From: Bacteroidales bacterium
GTDB taxonomy: Bacteria > Bacteroidota > Bacteroidia > Bacteroidales > VadinHA17
Direction: 5' to 3'
DNA length: 64,000 bases
NCBI GenBank assembly: GCA_024763075.1
Contig: JANTGF010000011.1
Location: forward strand, 1-64,000
A model generated the notes under the pieces. That model ran no database searches and had not been told where the DNA came from. It worked only from the letters and a program-made list of their open reading frames with translations. Position numbers and translations under genes: made by a program. Below, piece after piece: positions 34,839-43,094 of the stretch (its first letter is position 1; each line of letters starts with the position of its first letter).

Positions 34839-35471
34839 TTATTCTGAAACCTTTTCTCCGTTCACCCAGCGATCACCCTCGGGCGCTTTCGGGTTCGGAG
34901 GATTGGATCCTTTTAAACTGATTATATAACTCAATACATTTTGTATCTGCTTTGGAGAGAGTTGGTCCTTATATGAGATCATTCCTTTTTCCAAAACACC
35001 ATTGATTACAATTTCATACATGTTTTGTATGGTACCGCCATGAATCCAGTACTCATCGGTAAAATTCGGACCAATCAGTCCTTCCCCATGCTTACCATGA
35101 CAAACAGAGCAAATTTTATCAAATGTTGCCTTCCCGTCATCAAGACTTTCATTGTCTGTAAGTACAGTCAGGCTGGCTGCTGCTTTGGCAGGGTCTTCTC
35201 TTTTATACAAATCAGCAGCCGCGGCAATTTCCTTTTCGTACTTCACATCCTGCAGGTCTGCTGATTTAAATACGTGGTAAACCAGGAGAAATACCACAGC
35301 AAAAATGATCGTTAAATAAAACAGGTACTTCCACCAGGGGGGGAGGTCATTATCAAGTTCACGAATTCCGTCGTATTCATGTCCGGCAAGTAGCTTTTCA
35401 TGTGTAATTTCGTCAAATTCCGGCTCATTCGCATGATGCAAATTATTGTTTTTTTCGTCGTTTGTAGCCAT
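34839..35471 (-). CDS. ccoP: cbb3-type cytochrome c oxidase subunit CcoP, mono-haem form
   Basis: A 210-residue protein: N-terminal tail, one membrane helix (WWKYLFYLTIIFAVVFLLVYHVF, ~47-69) and one cytochrome c domain with ICSVCHGKHGEGLIGPNFTDEYW (~121) and a candidate Met in KGMISYKDQLS. Proteobacterial CcoP has two CxxCH haem sites; only one is present, as I recall for other Bacteroidota. It passes electrons towards CcoO/CcoN. Starts 19 bp after the CcoQ-like gene ends. Confidence 0.9.
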   Translation of the reverse strand: MATNDEKNNNLHHANEPEFDEITHEKLLAGHEYDGIRELDNDLPPWWKYLFYLTIIFAVVFLLVYHVFKSADLQDVKYEKEIAAAADLYKREDPAKAAASLTVLTDNESLDDGKATFDKICSVCHGKHGEGLIGPNFTDEYWIHGGTIQNMYEIVINGVLEKGMISYKDQLSPKQIQNVLSYIISLKGSNPPNPKAPEGDRWVNGEKVSE

Positions 35472-35490
35472 ATCTGAAATATTTTATTTT

Positions 35491-35682
35491 TTAATTATCT
35501 TGATTTATTTCTTCATCTTCATCCATGGGTATTTCACTCCAGCGTTTCATATCCTTTTTATCCGTTGTGAAAGTGTAAATAGTAACCATAATAAAGACTG
35601 CCAGAAACAGGAACATGGCTATGACCGGGAACTTAGATAACCCGGTCACTTCTACGCCATTCTGTAATATCAAAGTGATCAT
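35491..35682 (-). CDS. CcoQ-like small membrane subunit
   Basis: A 63-residue protein with one membrane helix (FPVIAMFLFLAVFIMVTIYTF, ~18-38) and an acidic tail. Position between ccoNO and ccoP (2 bp after the former, 19 bp before the latter) and topology match CcoQ/FixQ, though sequence similarity in this family is weak. Confidence 0.75.
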   Translation of the reverse strand: MITLILQNGVEVTGLSKFPVIAMFLFLAVFIMVTIYTFTTDKKDMKRWSEIPMDEDEEINQDN

Positions 35683-35684
35683 TA

Positions 35685-37820
35685 TTATTTGTTTTTTTCA
35701 ACCATTATGTCAGTTCCCAGCCGTTGCAGATATGCAATCAGAGCCACAACCTGCCGTGTAGGTTCTACATCAATACCTTCGGCTTTCAGTCCGTCTGCTA
35801 TTCCTTTTGCCTGTTTCATGAGCTCATCATTAGCAATCTTATCATACCCCTCGGGGTAAGGAACTCCCAGTTTTTGCATTACTCTGATCTTTTTAGGTGT
35901 AAGCCTCAGGTTGATGTCCTTTTTCGCCAACCAGGGATAGGGAGGCATAATGGATTTGTCATTGATTTTCTGAGGATCCATCAGGTGATTGTAATGCCAG
36001 GAATCGGGTTTGTAAAGCTTTCCGGATTTTACCCCCTCACGTGCCAGGTCGGGACCGGTTCTTTTGGAGCCGTACTGGAAGGGATGGTCATATACTACTT
36101 CTCCGGCTTTGGAATACTCACCATAGCGTTCAGTTTCTGACCTGAAGGGCCGGATCATCTGAGAATGACAGTTGTAACATCCTTCGCTCACGTAAACATC
36201 GCGCCCCTGTAACTCCAAAGGAGTGTAGGGTTTGACACTTTCAATAGTAGGAACATTGGTTTTGATAAAGTAGGTAGGTATAATTTCTATGATACCACCA
36301 ATCAGGATAACTACCATTGCTGCAATTAAAAACAGAATGGGCTTTCTTTCAAGAAAACGGTGCCAGCCTTCACCTGCAGCTCTTTTCCCCTGAGTTTGTA
36401 AAGGTACAGCCTGCGATTCTTCATCGGCAATAAAACTACCCGCTTTTACAGTTTTATACATATTGTAAACCCAGAGTAAAAGTCCTGTGTAATATAAGGT
36501 TCCGCCAAATGCCCTGATGTGGTACATGGGCAGGATCTGAGTTACCGTTTCAAGGAAATTCGGATAAACCAGAAATCCTTCAGGGGTAAATTGCTTCCAC
36601 ATGGAAGCCTGGGTAATCCCTGCAAAATAAAGAGGAATGGCATAAAAAAGAATTCCCAATGTGGCAATCCAGAAATGCGTATTTGCCAGTTTAATGGAAT
36701 ACAATTTTGTGTTAAAAAGTTTTGGTATCAGCCAGTAAAGCATACCGAAAGTGAGAAATCCGTTCCAGCCCAACGCTCCGATATGAACGTGTGCAATGGT
36801 CCAGTCGGTAAAATGGCTGATTGCATTTACCCATTTCAGAGACATCATCGGACCTTCAAAGGTGGACATTCCATAGGCAGTTACGGCAACAACAAAGAAT
36901 TTAAGAACCGGATCTTCCCGCACCTTATCCCAGGCTCCTCTCAATGTAAGTAGTCCGTTGATCATACCACCCCAGGAAGGAGCGATCAGCATGATAGAGA
37001 AGGCTACACCCAGGGATTGTACCCATTCGGGAAGTGCCGAATAGAGCAAATGGTGCGGGCCTGCCCAAATATATAAAAAGATCAGTGCCCAGAAATGAAT
37101 AATGGACAGACGATAAGAATAAATGGGCCTGTTTGCCGCTTTTGGCACAAAATAATACATCAAACCCAGATAGGGGGTGGTAAGAAAAAATGCTACCGCA
37201 TTATGTCCGTACCACCATTGTACAAGAGCGTCCTGAACTCCGGCAAAGAGCGGGTAGCTTTTGAAAAGACTTACCGGCAATTCAAAGGAATTAACAATGT
37301 GCAGTACTGCCACGGTTACCCAGGTAGCAATGTAAAACCAGATAGCCACATAAATATGGCTGACCCTTCTCTGAAGTAATGTGCCAAACATATTGATACC
37401 AAAAACTACCCAGACAAGCGTAATAGCAATGTCAATGGGCCATTCCAGTTCAGCATATTCCTTACTGATTGTGATGCCAAGCGACAGGGTAAGCGCAGCA
37501 GAAACAATGATGAGCTGCCATCCCCAGAAGTGGATTTTACTTAGTAAATCACTATACATCCTGGTTTTTAACAACCGCTGCATTGAGTAATATACCGCCG
37601 TGAAAATGCCATTTCCAACAAATGCAAATATGGCAGCATTTGTATGAATCGGCCGGATACGACCAAAGGTAAAATACTCGAGATGCATCCCCCATGAAGG
37701 GAGAAAGATGTGAAAAGCTGCAAATAAGCCATAGAGTAATCCGACTACTCCCCAGATCATTGTAGCATAAGCAAATTGTTTGACAATTTTATTGTCATAA
37801 TAAAACTTTTCAGGTTCCAT
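35685..37820 (-). CDS. ccoNO: Fused cbb3-type cytochrome c oxidase subunits I and II (CcoN-CcoO)
   Basis: About 711 residues from the ATG at 37820 (the longest frame adds two codons; MEPEKFYYDN is the likelier start). The first ~475 residues are the 12-helix haem-copper oxidase core, with His-rich motifs WWYGHNAVAFFLTTPYLGLMYYF, AGPHHLLYSALPEW and WTIAHVHIGALGWNG. After a linker and another helix (~490-510) comes the CcoO part with haem c site GCYNCHSQMIRPF (~548) and a candidate Met in DKSIMPPYPWL. In Proteobacteria these are two genes; fusion is typical of Bacteroidota. It reduces oxygen at high affinity. Confidence 0.95.
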   Translation of the reverse strand: MEPEKFYYDNKIVKQFAYATMIWGVVGLLYGLFAAFHIFLPSWGMHLEYFTFGRIRPIHTNAAIFAFVGNGIFTAVYYSMQRLLKTRMYSDLLSKIHFWGWQLIIVSAALTLSLGITISKEYAELEWPIDIAITLVWVVFGINMFGTLLQRRVSHIYVAIWFYIATWVTVAVLHIVNSFELPVSLFKSYPLFAGVQDALVQWWYGHNAVAFFLTTPYLGLMYYFVPKAANRPIYSYRLSIIHFWALIFLYIWAGPHHLLYSALPEWVQSLGVAFSIMLIAPSWGGMINGLLTLRGAWDKVREDPVLKFFVVAVTAYGMSTFEGPMMSLKWVNAISHFTDWTIAHVHIGALGWNGFLTFGMLYWLIPKLFNTKLYSIKLANTHFWIATLGILFYAIPLYFAGITQASMWKQFTPEGFLVYPNFLETVTQILPMYHIRAFGGTLYYTGLLLWVYNMYKTVKAGSFIADEESQAVPLQTQGKRAAGEGWHRFLERKPILFLIAAMVVILIGGIIEIIPTYFIKTNVPTIESVKPYTPLELQGRDVYVSEGCYNCHSQMIRPFRSETERYGEYSKAGEVVYDHPFQYGSKRTGPDLAREGVKSGKLYKPDSWHYNHLMDPQKINDKSIMPPYPWLAKKDINLRLTPKKIRVMQKLGVPYPEGYDKIANDELMKQAKGIADGLKAEGIDVEPTRQVVALIAYLQRLGTDIMVEKNK

Positions 37821-37838
37821 AAGCAATCTTTGTTTTGG

Positions 37839-38087
37839 TTATTTTATTGAGTTAACGGGTTTTTCTTCTTCTGTATCCTTTTTTTCTTCCTTATTCTCTT
37901 TATCTTTCTTTTCAGGCAGGTCATCATCAAACAAAATTCTTACAGCCGGACTGTAATCATCTTCATACTGGCCGCCTTTCACAGCCCATATAAAAGCAAT
38001 AACAAAGCCCCCTGTAACAATGGCTCCAATGATAATAAGAAAGACAATGGCATGCAATGATATATATATGCTAATTTTTGAAAACAA
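37839..38087 (-). CDS. ccoS: cbb3-type cytochrome oxidase assembly protein CcoS
   Basis: An 82-residue protein with one membrane helix (~11-34) ending in FIWAVKGGQYEDD, then the CcoS signature AVRILFDDD, and a Lys/Glu-rich tail (EKKDKENKEEKKD). CcoS is needed for cofactor insertion into cbb3. It lies between ccoI and ccoNO. Confidence 0.9.
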   Translation of the reverse strand: MFSKISIYISLHAIVFLIIIGAIVTGGFVIAFIWAVKGGQYEDDYSPAVRILFDDDLPEKKDKENKEEKKDTEEEKPVNSIK

Positions 38088-38175
38088 AATTATCAGAAAT
38101 CAGCAAAAACACAATAAAAGTTATTTATTTAGAATAATTCTATGGAAAGAGATTGCATCAGGGCAGGACTCTTAA

Positions 38176-40563
38176 TTATTTCCCGGTTTTATAGTGCTTT
38201 GCCAATAATGAAATGTTTAAGGTAGCAAATGCAACTACTGAAACAGAGCTTATGGGCATTAGTATGGCTGCAATAATTGGAGAGAGATTGCCACCAACGG
38301 CAAATGATAAACCCACTACGTTGTATAAAAAAGAGATAGTGAAACTGGCAAAAACCACCCACATTGCTTTGCGGGTAAAGGTCATAAAACCATTCAGATT
38401 TTTAAATTTCCCCGATTTCAGAATGGCATCACATGCCGGAGAGAACTGGAAAATATCATCTGCAATGCTTATTCCCACATCACTCTCATTCAAGGCACCT
38501 GCATCGTTCAGCCCGTCACCCACCATTAATACTTTATGGCCTTCGCTTTTCAACCTTTTAATGTATCGGAATTTATCCTCGGGTGACTGATTAAAATGCA
38601 ACCGGGTTTTATCCCTGAAAACAGGCAATAGTCGTTCTTTCTCAGAATCGTTGTCACCCGAGATCAAATGGAGTTCATAATTTTCAGACAAACTGTTGAT
38701 CACCTGTTCCATGCCTTCCCTGTACTTGTTGTGTATGACGAAATAACCTTTTATCTGATTATTAATGTTTACAAATACAATGGTTGACACAGCTTCTGAC
38801 CGGGTTGTTTTACCGGTAATAAATTCTTCAGAACCAATGTTTACTTTTATCCCCTTTACCTCTGCGGTGATTCCCATGCCCGGAATTTCTTTGAATTTTT
38901 CAACAGGGTAAATGATCTTGTCCGGAATATCATTTGTAATTGCCCTACTGACAGGATGTGCAGAGTGCATACTAACGGACCGGATCATCCCCATTTCTTC
39001 ACCGCTTAATTTCTCCCCTTTCCACTCGGTATCCATTTCGGCTGAGTAAGTAATGGTGCCTGTTTTATCAAATACGATGGTATCGGTTTTGCTCAGCCGT
39101 TCCACCACCGATGACTGTTTCAGATAAAAACCACTACGACCAAACCAACGCATGGTACTACCGAAAGTAAATGGCAGTGTGAGTGCAAGAGCACACGGGC
39201 AGGCAATGATCAACACCGAGGTAAATGCAAAAATGGCCTTTGAAGGATCCCTGAACAACCAGAAAGTACCTGCTGCAACCGCAACAAGCAATATGACTAT
39301 CGTAAAATACTGGCTGACTTTATTTACAACAGATTCAATTCCATCTTCACTTTCTGCTTTTGTCTGGTACTGATTCCAGAGTTGGGTCAGATTGCTTTGA
39401 TCCACACTTTTTGTTACTTCCAGTTCAATGCTGCTGCCAATTTGCCTTCCCCCGGCAAATAAAACATCGCCTTCTTTTTTAATTACCGGAAGGGATTCTC
39501 CGGTCACAAAACTGTAATCAATGTTTCCGTTTCCTTTTACCAGGACCGAATCAGTTGGGATCAGTTCATGGTTTCTTATAAGGATATGATCGTTTGGTGC
39601 AATATCGCTCAGGGCCACTACATTTTCTTCACTTTCCTTTACTTTGGTGACTGCCACCGGAAAGAAAGATTTATAGGTTCTTTCAAACGAAAGTGCCTGG
39701 TAGGTTTTATTCTGATACCATTTTCCGATGAGAAGGAAAAATACCAGGCCGGTAAGTGAATCCATGTATCCGATGCCGGTTCCGGTGAAGATCATCCAAG
39801 AACTTTGCAAAAACAAAGTGGTTATTCCCAATGCAATCGGAAGGTCGATGTTGATGATTCCTTTTTTTAGGTTTTTAAATGCCGACAGAAAATAATCATT
39901 GCTGCAATAAAAAACCACGGGTAATACCAGTATAAAGCTCATCCATCCAAAGAAATCTTTCAGGAAACCTTCCAGTTGCTGTGATCCAGGCAGGTACTCC
40001 GGGAAATTATACAGCATAATGTTCATGAAACTAAAACCGGCAATGCCTATTTTAATGAGGATGTCTTTTTGCGACTTTTTATTTTCTTCATTTTTCTCCA
40101 GGGATATTTCAGGAATGTAGTGAATGGATTCAAGGAGTTCCGCAATCCGGCGAAGGCTGGTTTTTTCTTCATTATAGGTAATGAAAACCTCTTTTTTTAC
40201 AAAATTCACGGAAGAATGAATGATGCCCGGTTCCAGTGTATTCAAATTTTCAAGCAGCCAGATACAGGAACTGCAATGAATAGCAGGAATGAACATACGG
40301 ACTTTACTGATTCCTCCGTCAGAAAAATCAAGAATTTTGGATTTAAGTTCCTTATCATCCAGATATGCATATTTGTTACCGGCGGAGCTTGTGTCCACTT
40401 TTATCCCCGACATGGGGGCAATTTTGTAATACTGACTCAGATCTTTTTCATTCAGTATCTGATAAACAGTTTTGCATCCGTTACAGCAAAAAGGTTTACC
40501 ATCCCACATTACAGGATGTTTTCCGCAATCTTCGCCACAGTGAATGCATTTTACCGGTTCCAT
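38176..40563 (-). CDS. ccoI: Copper-translocating P1B-type ATPase CcoI/FixI
   Basis: A 795-residue pump. The N-terminus is the CcoI cysteine-rich segment (VKCIHCGEDC, FCCNGCKTVY) and a metal-binding domain with HCSSCIWLLE (~95-104). Then come eight expected membrane helices with the CPC ion site IACPCALALTL, phosphatase loop VTGESLPV, phosphorylation site FDKTGTITY and hinge GDGLNDAGAL. CcoI exports copper for the cbb3 CuB centre. It leads the cco gene run and has a TACTTTTG promoter box upstream. Confidence 0.93.
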   Translation of the reverse strand: MEPVKCIHCGEDCGKHPVMWDGKPFCCNGCKTVYQILNEKDLSQYYKIAPMSGIKVDTSSAGNKYAYLDDKELKSKILDFSDGGISKVRMFIPAIHCSSCIWLLENLNTLEPGIIHSSVNFVKKEVFITYNEEKTSLRRIAELLESIHYIPEISLEKNEENKKSQKDILIKIGIAGFSFMNIMLYNFPEYLPGSQQLEGFLKDFFGWMSFILVLPVVFYCSNDYFLSAFKNLKKGIINIDLPIALGITTLFLQSSWMIFTGTGIGYMDSLTGLVFFLLIGKWYQNKTYQALSFERTYKSFFPVAVTKVKESEENVVALSDIAPNDHILIRNHELIPTDSVLVKGNGNIDYSFVTGESLPVIKKEGDVLFAGGRQIGSSIELEVTKSVDQSNLTQLWNQYQTKAESEDGIESVVNKVSQYFTIVILLVAVAAGTFWLFRDPSKAIFAFTSVLIIACPCALALTLPFTFGSTMRWFGRSGFYLKQSSVVERLSKTDTIVFDKTGTITYSAEMDTEWKGEKLSGEEMGMIRSVSMHSAHPVSRAITNDIPDKIIYPVEKFKEIPGMGITAEVKGIKVNIGSEEFITGKTTRSEAVSTIVFVNINNQIKGYFVIHNKYREGMEQVINSLSENYELHLISGDNDSEKERLLPVFRDKTRLHFNQSPEDKFRYIKRLKSEGHKVLMVGDGLNDAGALNESDVGISIADDIFQFSPACDAILKSGKFKNLNGFMTFTRKAMWVVFASFTISFLYNVVGLSFAVGGNLSPIIAAILMPISSVSVVAFATLNISLLAKHYKTGK

Positions 40564-40598
40564 ATGTTATTAAAGAGATGTTTCTGGCTTTGAATAGG

Positions 40599-40606
40599 CA
40601 AAAGTA
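40599..40606 (-). promoter_or_regulatory. Candidate -7 promoter element of the cco genes (TACTTTTG)
   Basis: Perfect TAnnTTTG on the - strand, 35 bp upstream of the ccoI start. No clear -33 TTTG at the usual spacing. Confidence 0.45.
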
Positions 40607-40616
40607 GTCAATTATC

Positions 40617-40760
40617 AAATAACAGTTAGCATTTATCAGTATCAAGTTACCAGGTGACCAGCAAACAGAAAATCAAATGTCGAATTCCGGACACCAAATG
40701 TCAAATTTCGAATTTCGAATTTCAAATGAAAAACATTAAGTACTGAATGTCAAAAGCATT
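40617..40760 (+). repeat. Degenerate heptanucleotide tandem array
   Basis: Read in 7-bp steps from 40672: atcaaat, gtcgaat, tccggac, accaaat, gtcaaat, ttcgaat, ttcgaat, ttcaaat, gaaaaac, attaagt, actgaat, gtcaaaa. The phase with A-rich unit ends extends weakly to ~40617. Not coding. Confidence 0.75.
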
Positions 40761-40994
40761 CCATTTTGTTTCTCGCTTCTTATTTCATTTTTCATTTGTA
40801 AAACTGACTTCGACAAGCTCAGCCAGCAGACAAATTATTCTCCAAAATTACTACTCCATTTTCAAATCAATGTATTCTCAAATTTTCAAATTAACTTTAC
40901 TTTTGCCTTCAGCCTTCTGCCTTACATTTTTCTTCTGCCTTCTTACTTTTTCCTTCTGCTTTAGAATAATCTTTTATATATGACAATAATCATT

Positions 40995-41013
40995 AAAAAA
41001 TCAGTGATTTTTT
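40995..41013 (+). promoter_or_regulatory. 19-bp perfect palindrome, candidate operator of the pta gene cluster
   Basis: AAAAAATCA-G-TGATTTTTT, nine paired bases each side of a single central base. It covers the place where the -33 element of the pta promoter would be, ~50 bp before the start codon. Confidence 0.5.
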
Positions 41014-41025
41014 TAAAACTTTGCA

Positions 41026-41033
41026 TAAATTTG
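41026..41033 (+). promoter_or_regulatory. Candidate -7 promoter element of pta (TAAATTTG)
   Basis: Perfect TAnnTTTG, 29 bp before the pta ATG; the 19-bp palindrome occupies the -33 area instead of a TTTG. Confidence 0.5.
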
Positions 41034-41061
41034 AACGTAAATTATAAATAACTGATTAACA

Positions 41062-42063
41062 ATGGATTTGATATCTGGTATAAAAGAAAAAGCAAAAAGA
41101 AACCGGCAGAGAATTGTTCTTCCGGAGGGTTATGAGGAAAGGACTTTAAAAGCTGCCGGAATAGCAACTGAAGAAAATCTTGCAGATGTAATTCTTTTGG
41201 GTGGCCGGGAAGAAATTTTGGCAAAGGCAGCTGAATTTGGAGTAAAAAATATTGACAAAATCACCATTATCAATCCGAAACAGCACGAAAAAAAGCAGGT
41301 TTATATTGATTTGATGGTAGAATTAAGAAAAAAGAAGGGTTTAACCCCCACAGAAGCATCAAAGCTTATAGAAGATCCTCTGTATCTCGGTACACTTATG
41401 ATTAAAAACGGAGATGCTGACGGAGAGGTTGCCGGCGCAGATAATGCAACAGGTGATGTTCTCAGGCCTGCTTTTCAGTTTGTAAAGACAAAACCGGGAA
41501 TCAGTGTGGTTTCCGGTGCTTTTGTTATGATCCTGAAAGATCAGGAATTCGGGGAAGACGGGATGCTGGTTTTTGCCGATTGTGCGGTACATCCGGATCC
41601 AAATGAAAACGAACTGGCAGAAATTGCCGTGGCAACGGCTCATACTACCCGTGCAATTGCAGGAATGGAACCACGAATTGCTATGCTGAGTTTTTCCACA
41701 AAAGGAAGTGCAAAACATGAACTGGTGGATAAAGTGATAAATGCTACAAAGATTGCCAGGGAAATGGATCCCTCGCTTAAAATTGACGGGGAATTGCAGG
41801 CAGATGCCGCCATTGTGGATGCAATTGGTAAAAAGAAAGCTCCCGGCAGTGAGATTGCAGGCAGGGCAAATGTGCTGGTATTTCCTGATCTTCAGTCTGG
41901 TAATATTTCCTATAAATTGGTTCAACGGCTGGCACATGCCGAAGCTCTCGGTCCTGTTTTACAAGGAATGGCAGCACCTATCAACGATCTTTCCAGGGGG
42001 TGCTCGGTAAGTGATATTGTAAATATGATTGCAGTTACTGCAAATCAGGCTGCAACCGAATAA
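41062..42063 (+). CDS. pta: Phosphate acetyltransferase
   Basis: A 333-residue short-form Pta, lacking the N-terminal DRTGG regulatory region. Landmarks: RIVLPEGYEERTLKAA (~16-31), DGEVAGADNATGDVLRPAFQ (~118-137), SGAFVMIL, SFSTKGSAKHE, DGELQADAAI and the C-terminal SDIVNMIAVTANQA. It converts acetyl-CoA and phosphate to acetyl phosphate, which the acetate kinase two genes downstream uses to make ATP. First gene of a five-gene + strand run. Confidence 0.93.
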   Translation: MDLISGIKEKAKRNRQRIVLPEGYEERTLKAAGIATEENLADVILLGGREEILAKAAEFGVKNIDKITIINPKQHEKKQVYIDLMVELRKKKGLTPTEASKLIEDPLYLGTLMIKNGDADGEVAGADNATGDVLRPAFQFVKTKPGISVVSGAFVMILKDQEFGEDGMLVFADCAVHPDPNENELAEIAVATAHTTRAIAGMEPRIAMLSFSTKGSAKHELVDKVINATKIAREMDPSLKIDGELQADAAIVDAIGKKKAPGSEIAGRANVLVFPDLQSGNISYKLVQRLAHAEALGPVLQGMAAPINDLSRGCSVSDIVNMIAVTANQAATE

Positions 42064-42093
42064 AAGGAATTGAATTCATAATACAATAATAAA

Positions 42094-43056
42094 ATGGGTG
42101 AAGTATTAGAAGATTATGCTCTGAGTAAAAGAGAGCAGAAAAAAGGGACACTTAAGAAAGTTGGGATCATTGGTTGCGGTACCATGGGGCAGGAAATAGC
42201 TCATGTGATAAGCAAGAATGGTTTTGAAGTTACTTTTGTGGATGTCTCGGAAGAAAGAATCACAGAAGTGTTTCTTGAATTAAACCAGAGTCTGGATGAA
42301 GTGATCAATAAATGGGGGCTTACAGTAAGTGAGAAGAGGGCCATTCTTTCCAGAATACATGGTACAACAAATTACGGCGATATCAGCGATTGTAACCTGA
42401 TCATTGAATCCATCAACTCCAGAAAAGCAGGTACCAGTATTGAGATCAGAAAAGATATTTTCAGAAAGGCAGAAGCTGTGGTGTCTTCAGATACCATTAT
42501 TTCTTCCAATACTTCCACACTGATTATTTCAGAACTTGCATCGGTACTGGAACATCCGGAGAGAGCTGTAGGTCTGCACTTTTTATCACCGGCATCCACT
42601 GTTAAGATTGTTGAAATTGTAAAAGGACTGTACACTTCAGAATATGCAATTGATTTTGTAACCAGATTTGCAAGAACACTTGATAAAAAAGTAATTCAAC
42701 TGGTGGAATCACCGGGAAATATCAGTACACGGCTGATAGTAACACTTATCAATGAAGCCTGTGAAACGCTGATGGAGGGGGTTGCTCCGGCACAACAGGT
42801 GGATGAAACCATGAGACTGGGTTTTGGTATGCAATTCGGTCCGCTTGAAATGGCAGACCGTATCGGCCTTGACCGGGTGATCCGCTGGATGGATAATCTG
42901 TATCAGGAATTTGGAGATCCGAAATTCAAGCCGAACCCTATTATTAAAAGGCTTGCCCGGGCAGGTCATATTGGCCGGAAAACAGGAGCAGGGTTTTACA
43001 AATATAAGAACGGCTCTATTATCGGTGAGTCTGTGCATTGCCCGGAATACAGATAA
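42094..43056 (+). CDS. 3-hydroxyacyl-CoA dehydrogenase homologue with altered active site
   Basis: A 320-residue member of the 3-hydroxybutyryl-CoA dehydrogenase family: Rossmann motif VGIIGCGTMGQEIAH (~23-37), SSNTSTL, GLHFLSP with catalytic His162, and VEIV with Glu174, plus the C-terminal GPLEMADRIGLD. Two expected active-site positions differ. The HF-x-NP Asn is Ser165, and the catalytic Asn of PGF(I/V)VNR is Thr212 (SPGNISTR). It may therefore act on a modified substrate or be weakly active. It lies 30 bp after pta and 38 bp before ackA; the setting suggests butyrate- or acyl-CoA-linked metabolism. Confidence 0.8.
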   Translation: MGEVLEDYALSKREQKKGTLKKVGIIGCGTMGQEIAHVISKNGFEVTFVDVSEERITEVFLELNQSLDEVINKWGLTVSEKRAILSRIHGTTNYGDISDCNLIIESINSRKAGTSIEIRKDIFRKAEAVVSSDTIISSNTSTLIISELASVLEHPERAVGLHFLSPASTVKIVEIVKGLYTSEYAIDFVTRFARTLDKKVIQLVESPGNISTRLIVTLINEACETLMEGVAPAQQVDETMRLGFGMQFGPLEMADRIGLDRVIRWMDNLYQEFGDPKFKPNPIIKRLARAGHIGRKTGAGFYKYKNGSIIGESVHCPEYR

Positions 43057-43094
43057 ATTTTGAATAAGAATAAAAAATCAACTTCTATATTGAT

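Larger units (their letters stand above)
40564..41061. other. 498-bp divergent intergenic region: repeats plus promoters of ccoI and pta
   Basis: No gene. Holds a promoter box for ccoI (left), about twenty units of a 7-bp-phased degenerate array (middle), the sequence cttcgacaagctcag (40808-40822), a TC-rich stretch, and a palindrome with a promoter box for pta (right). Confidence 0.6.

Noticed and set aside
41359-41937. 192-residue - strand ORF inside pta
   Set aside because: Antisense shadow of a conserved gene, Cys/His-rich translation typical of shadow frames.
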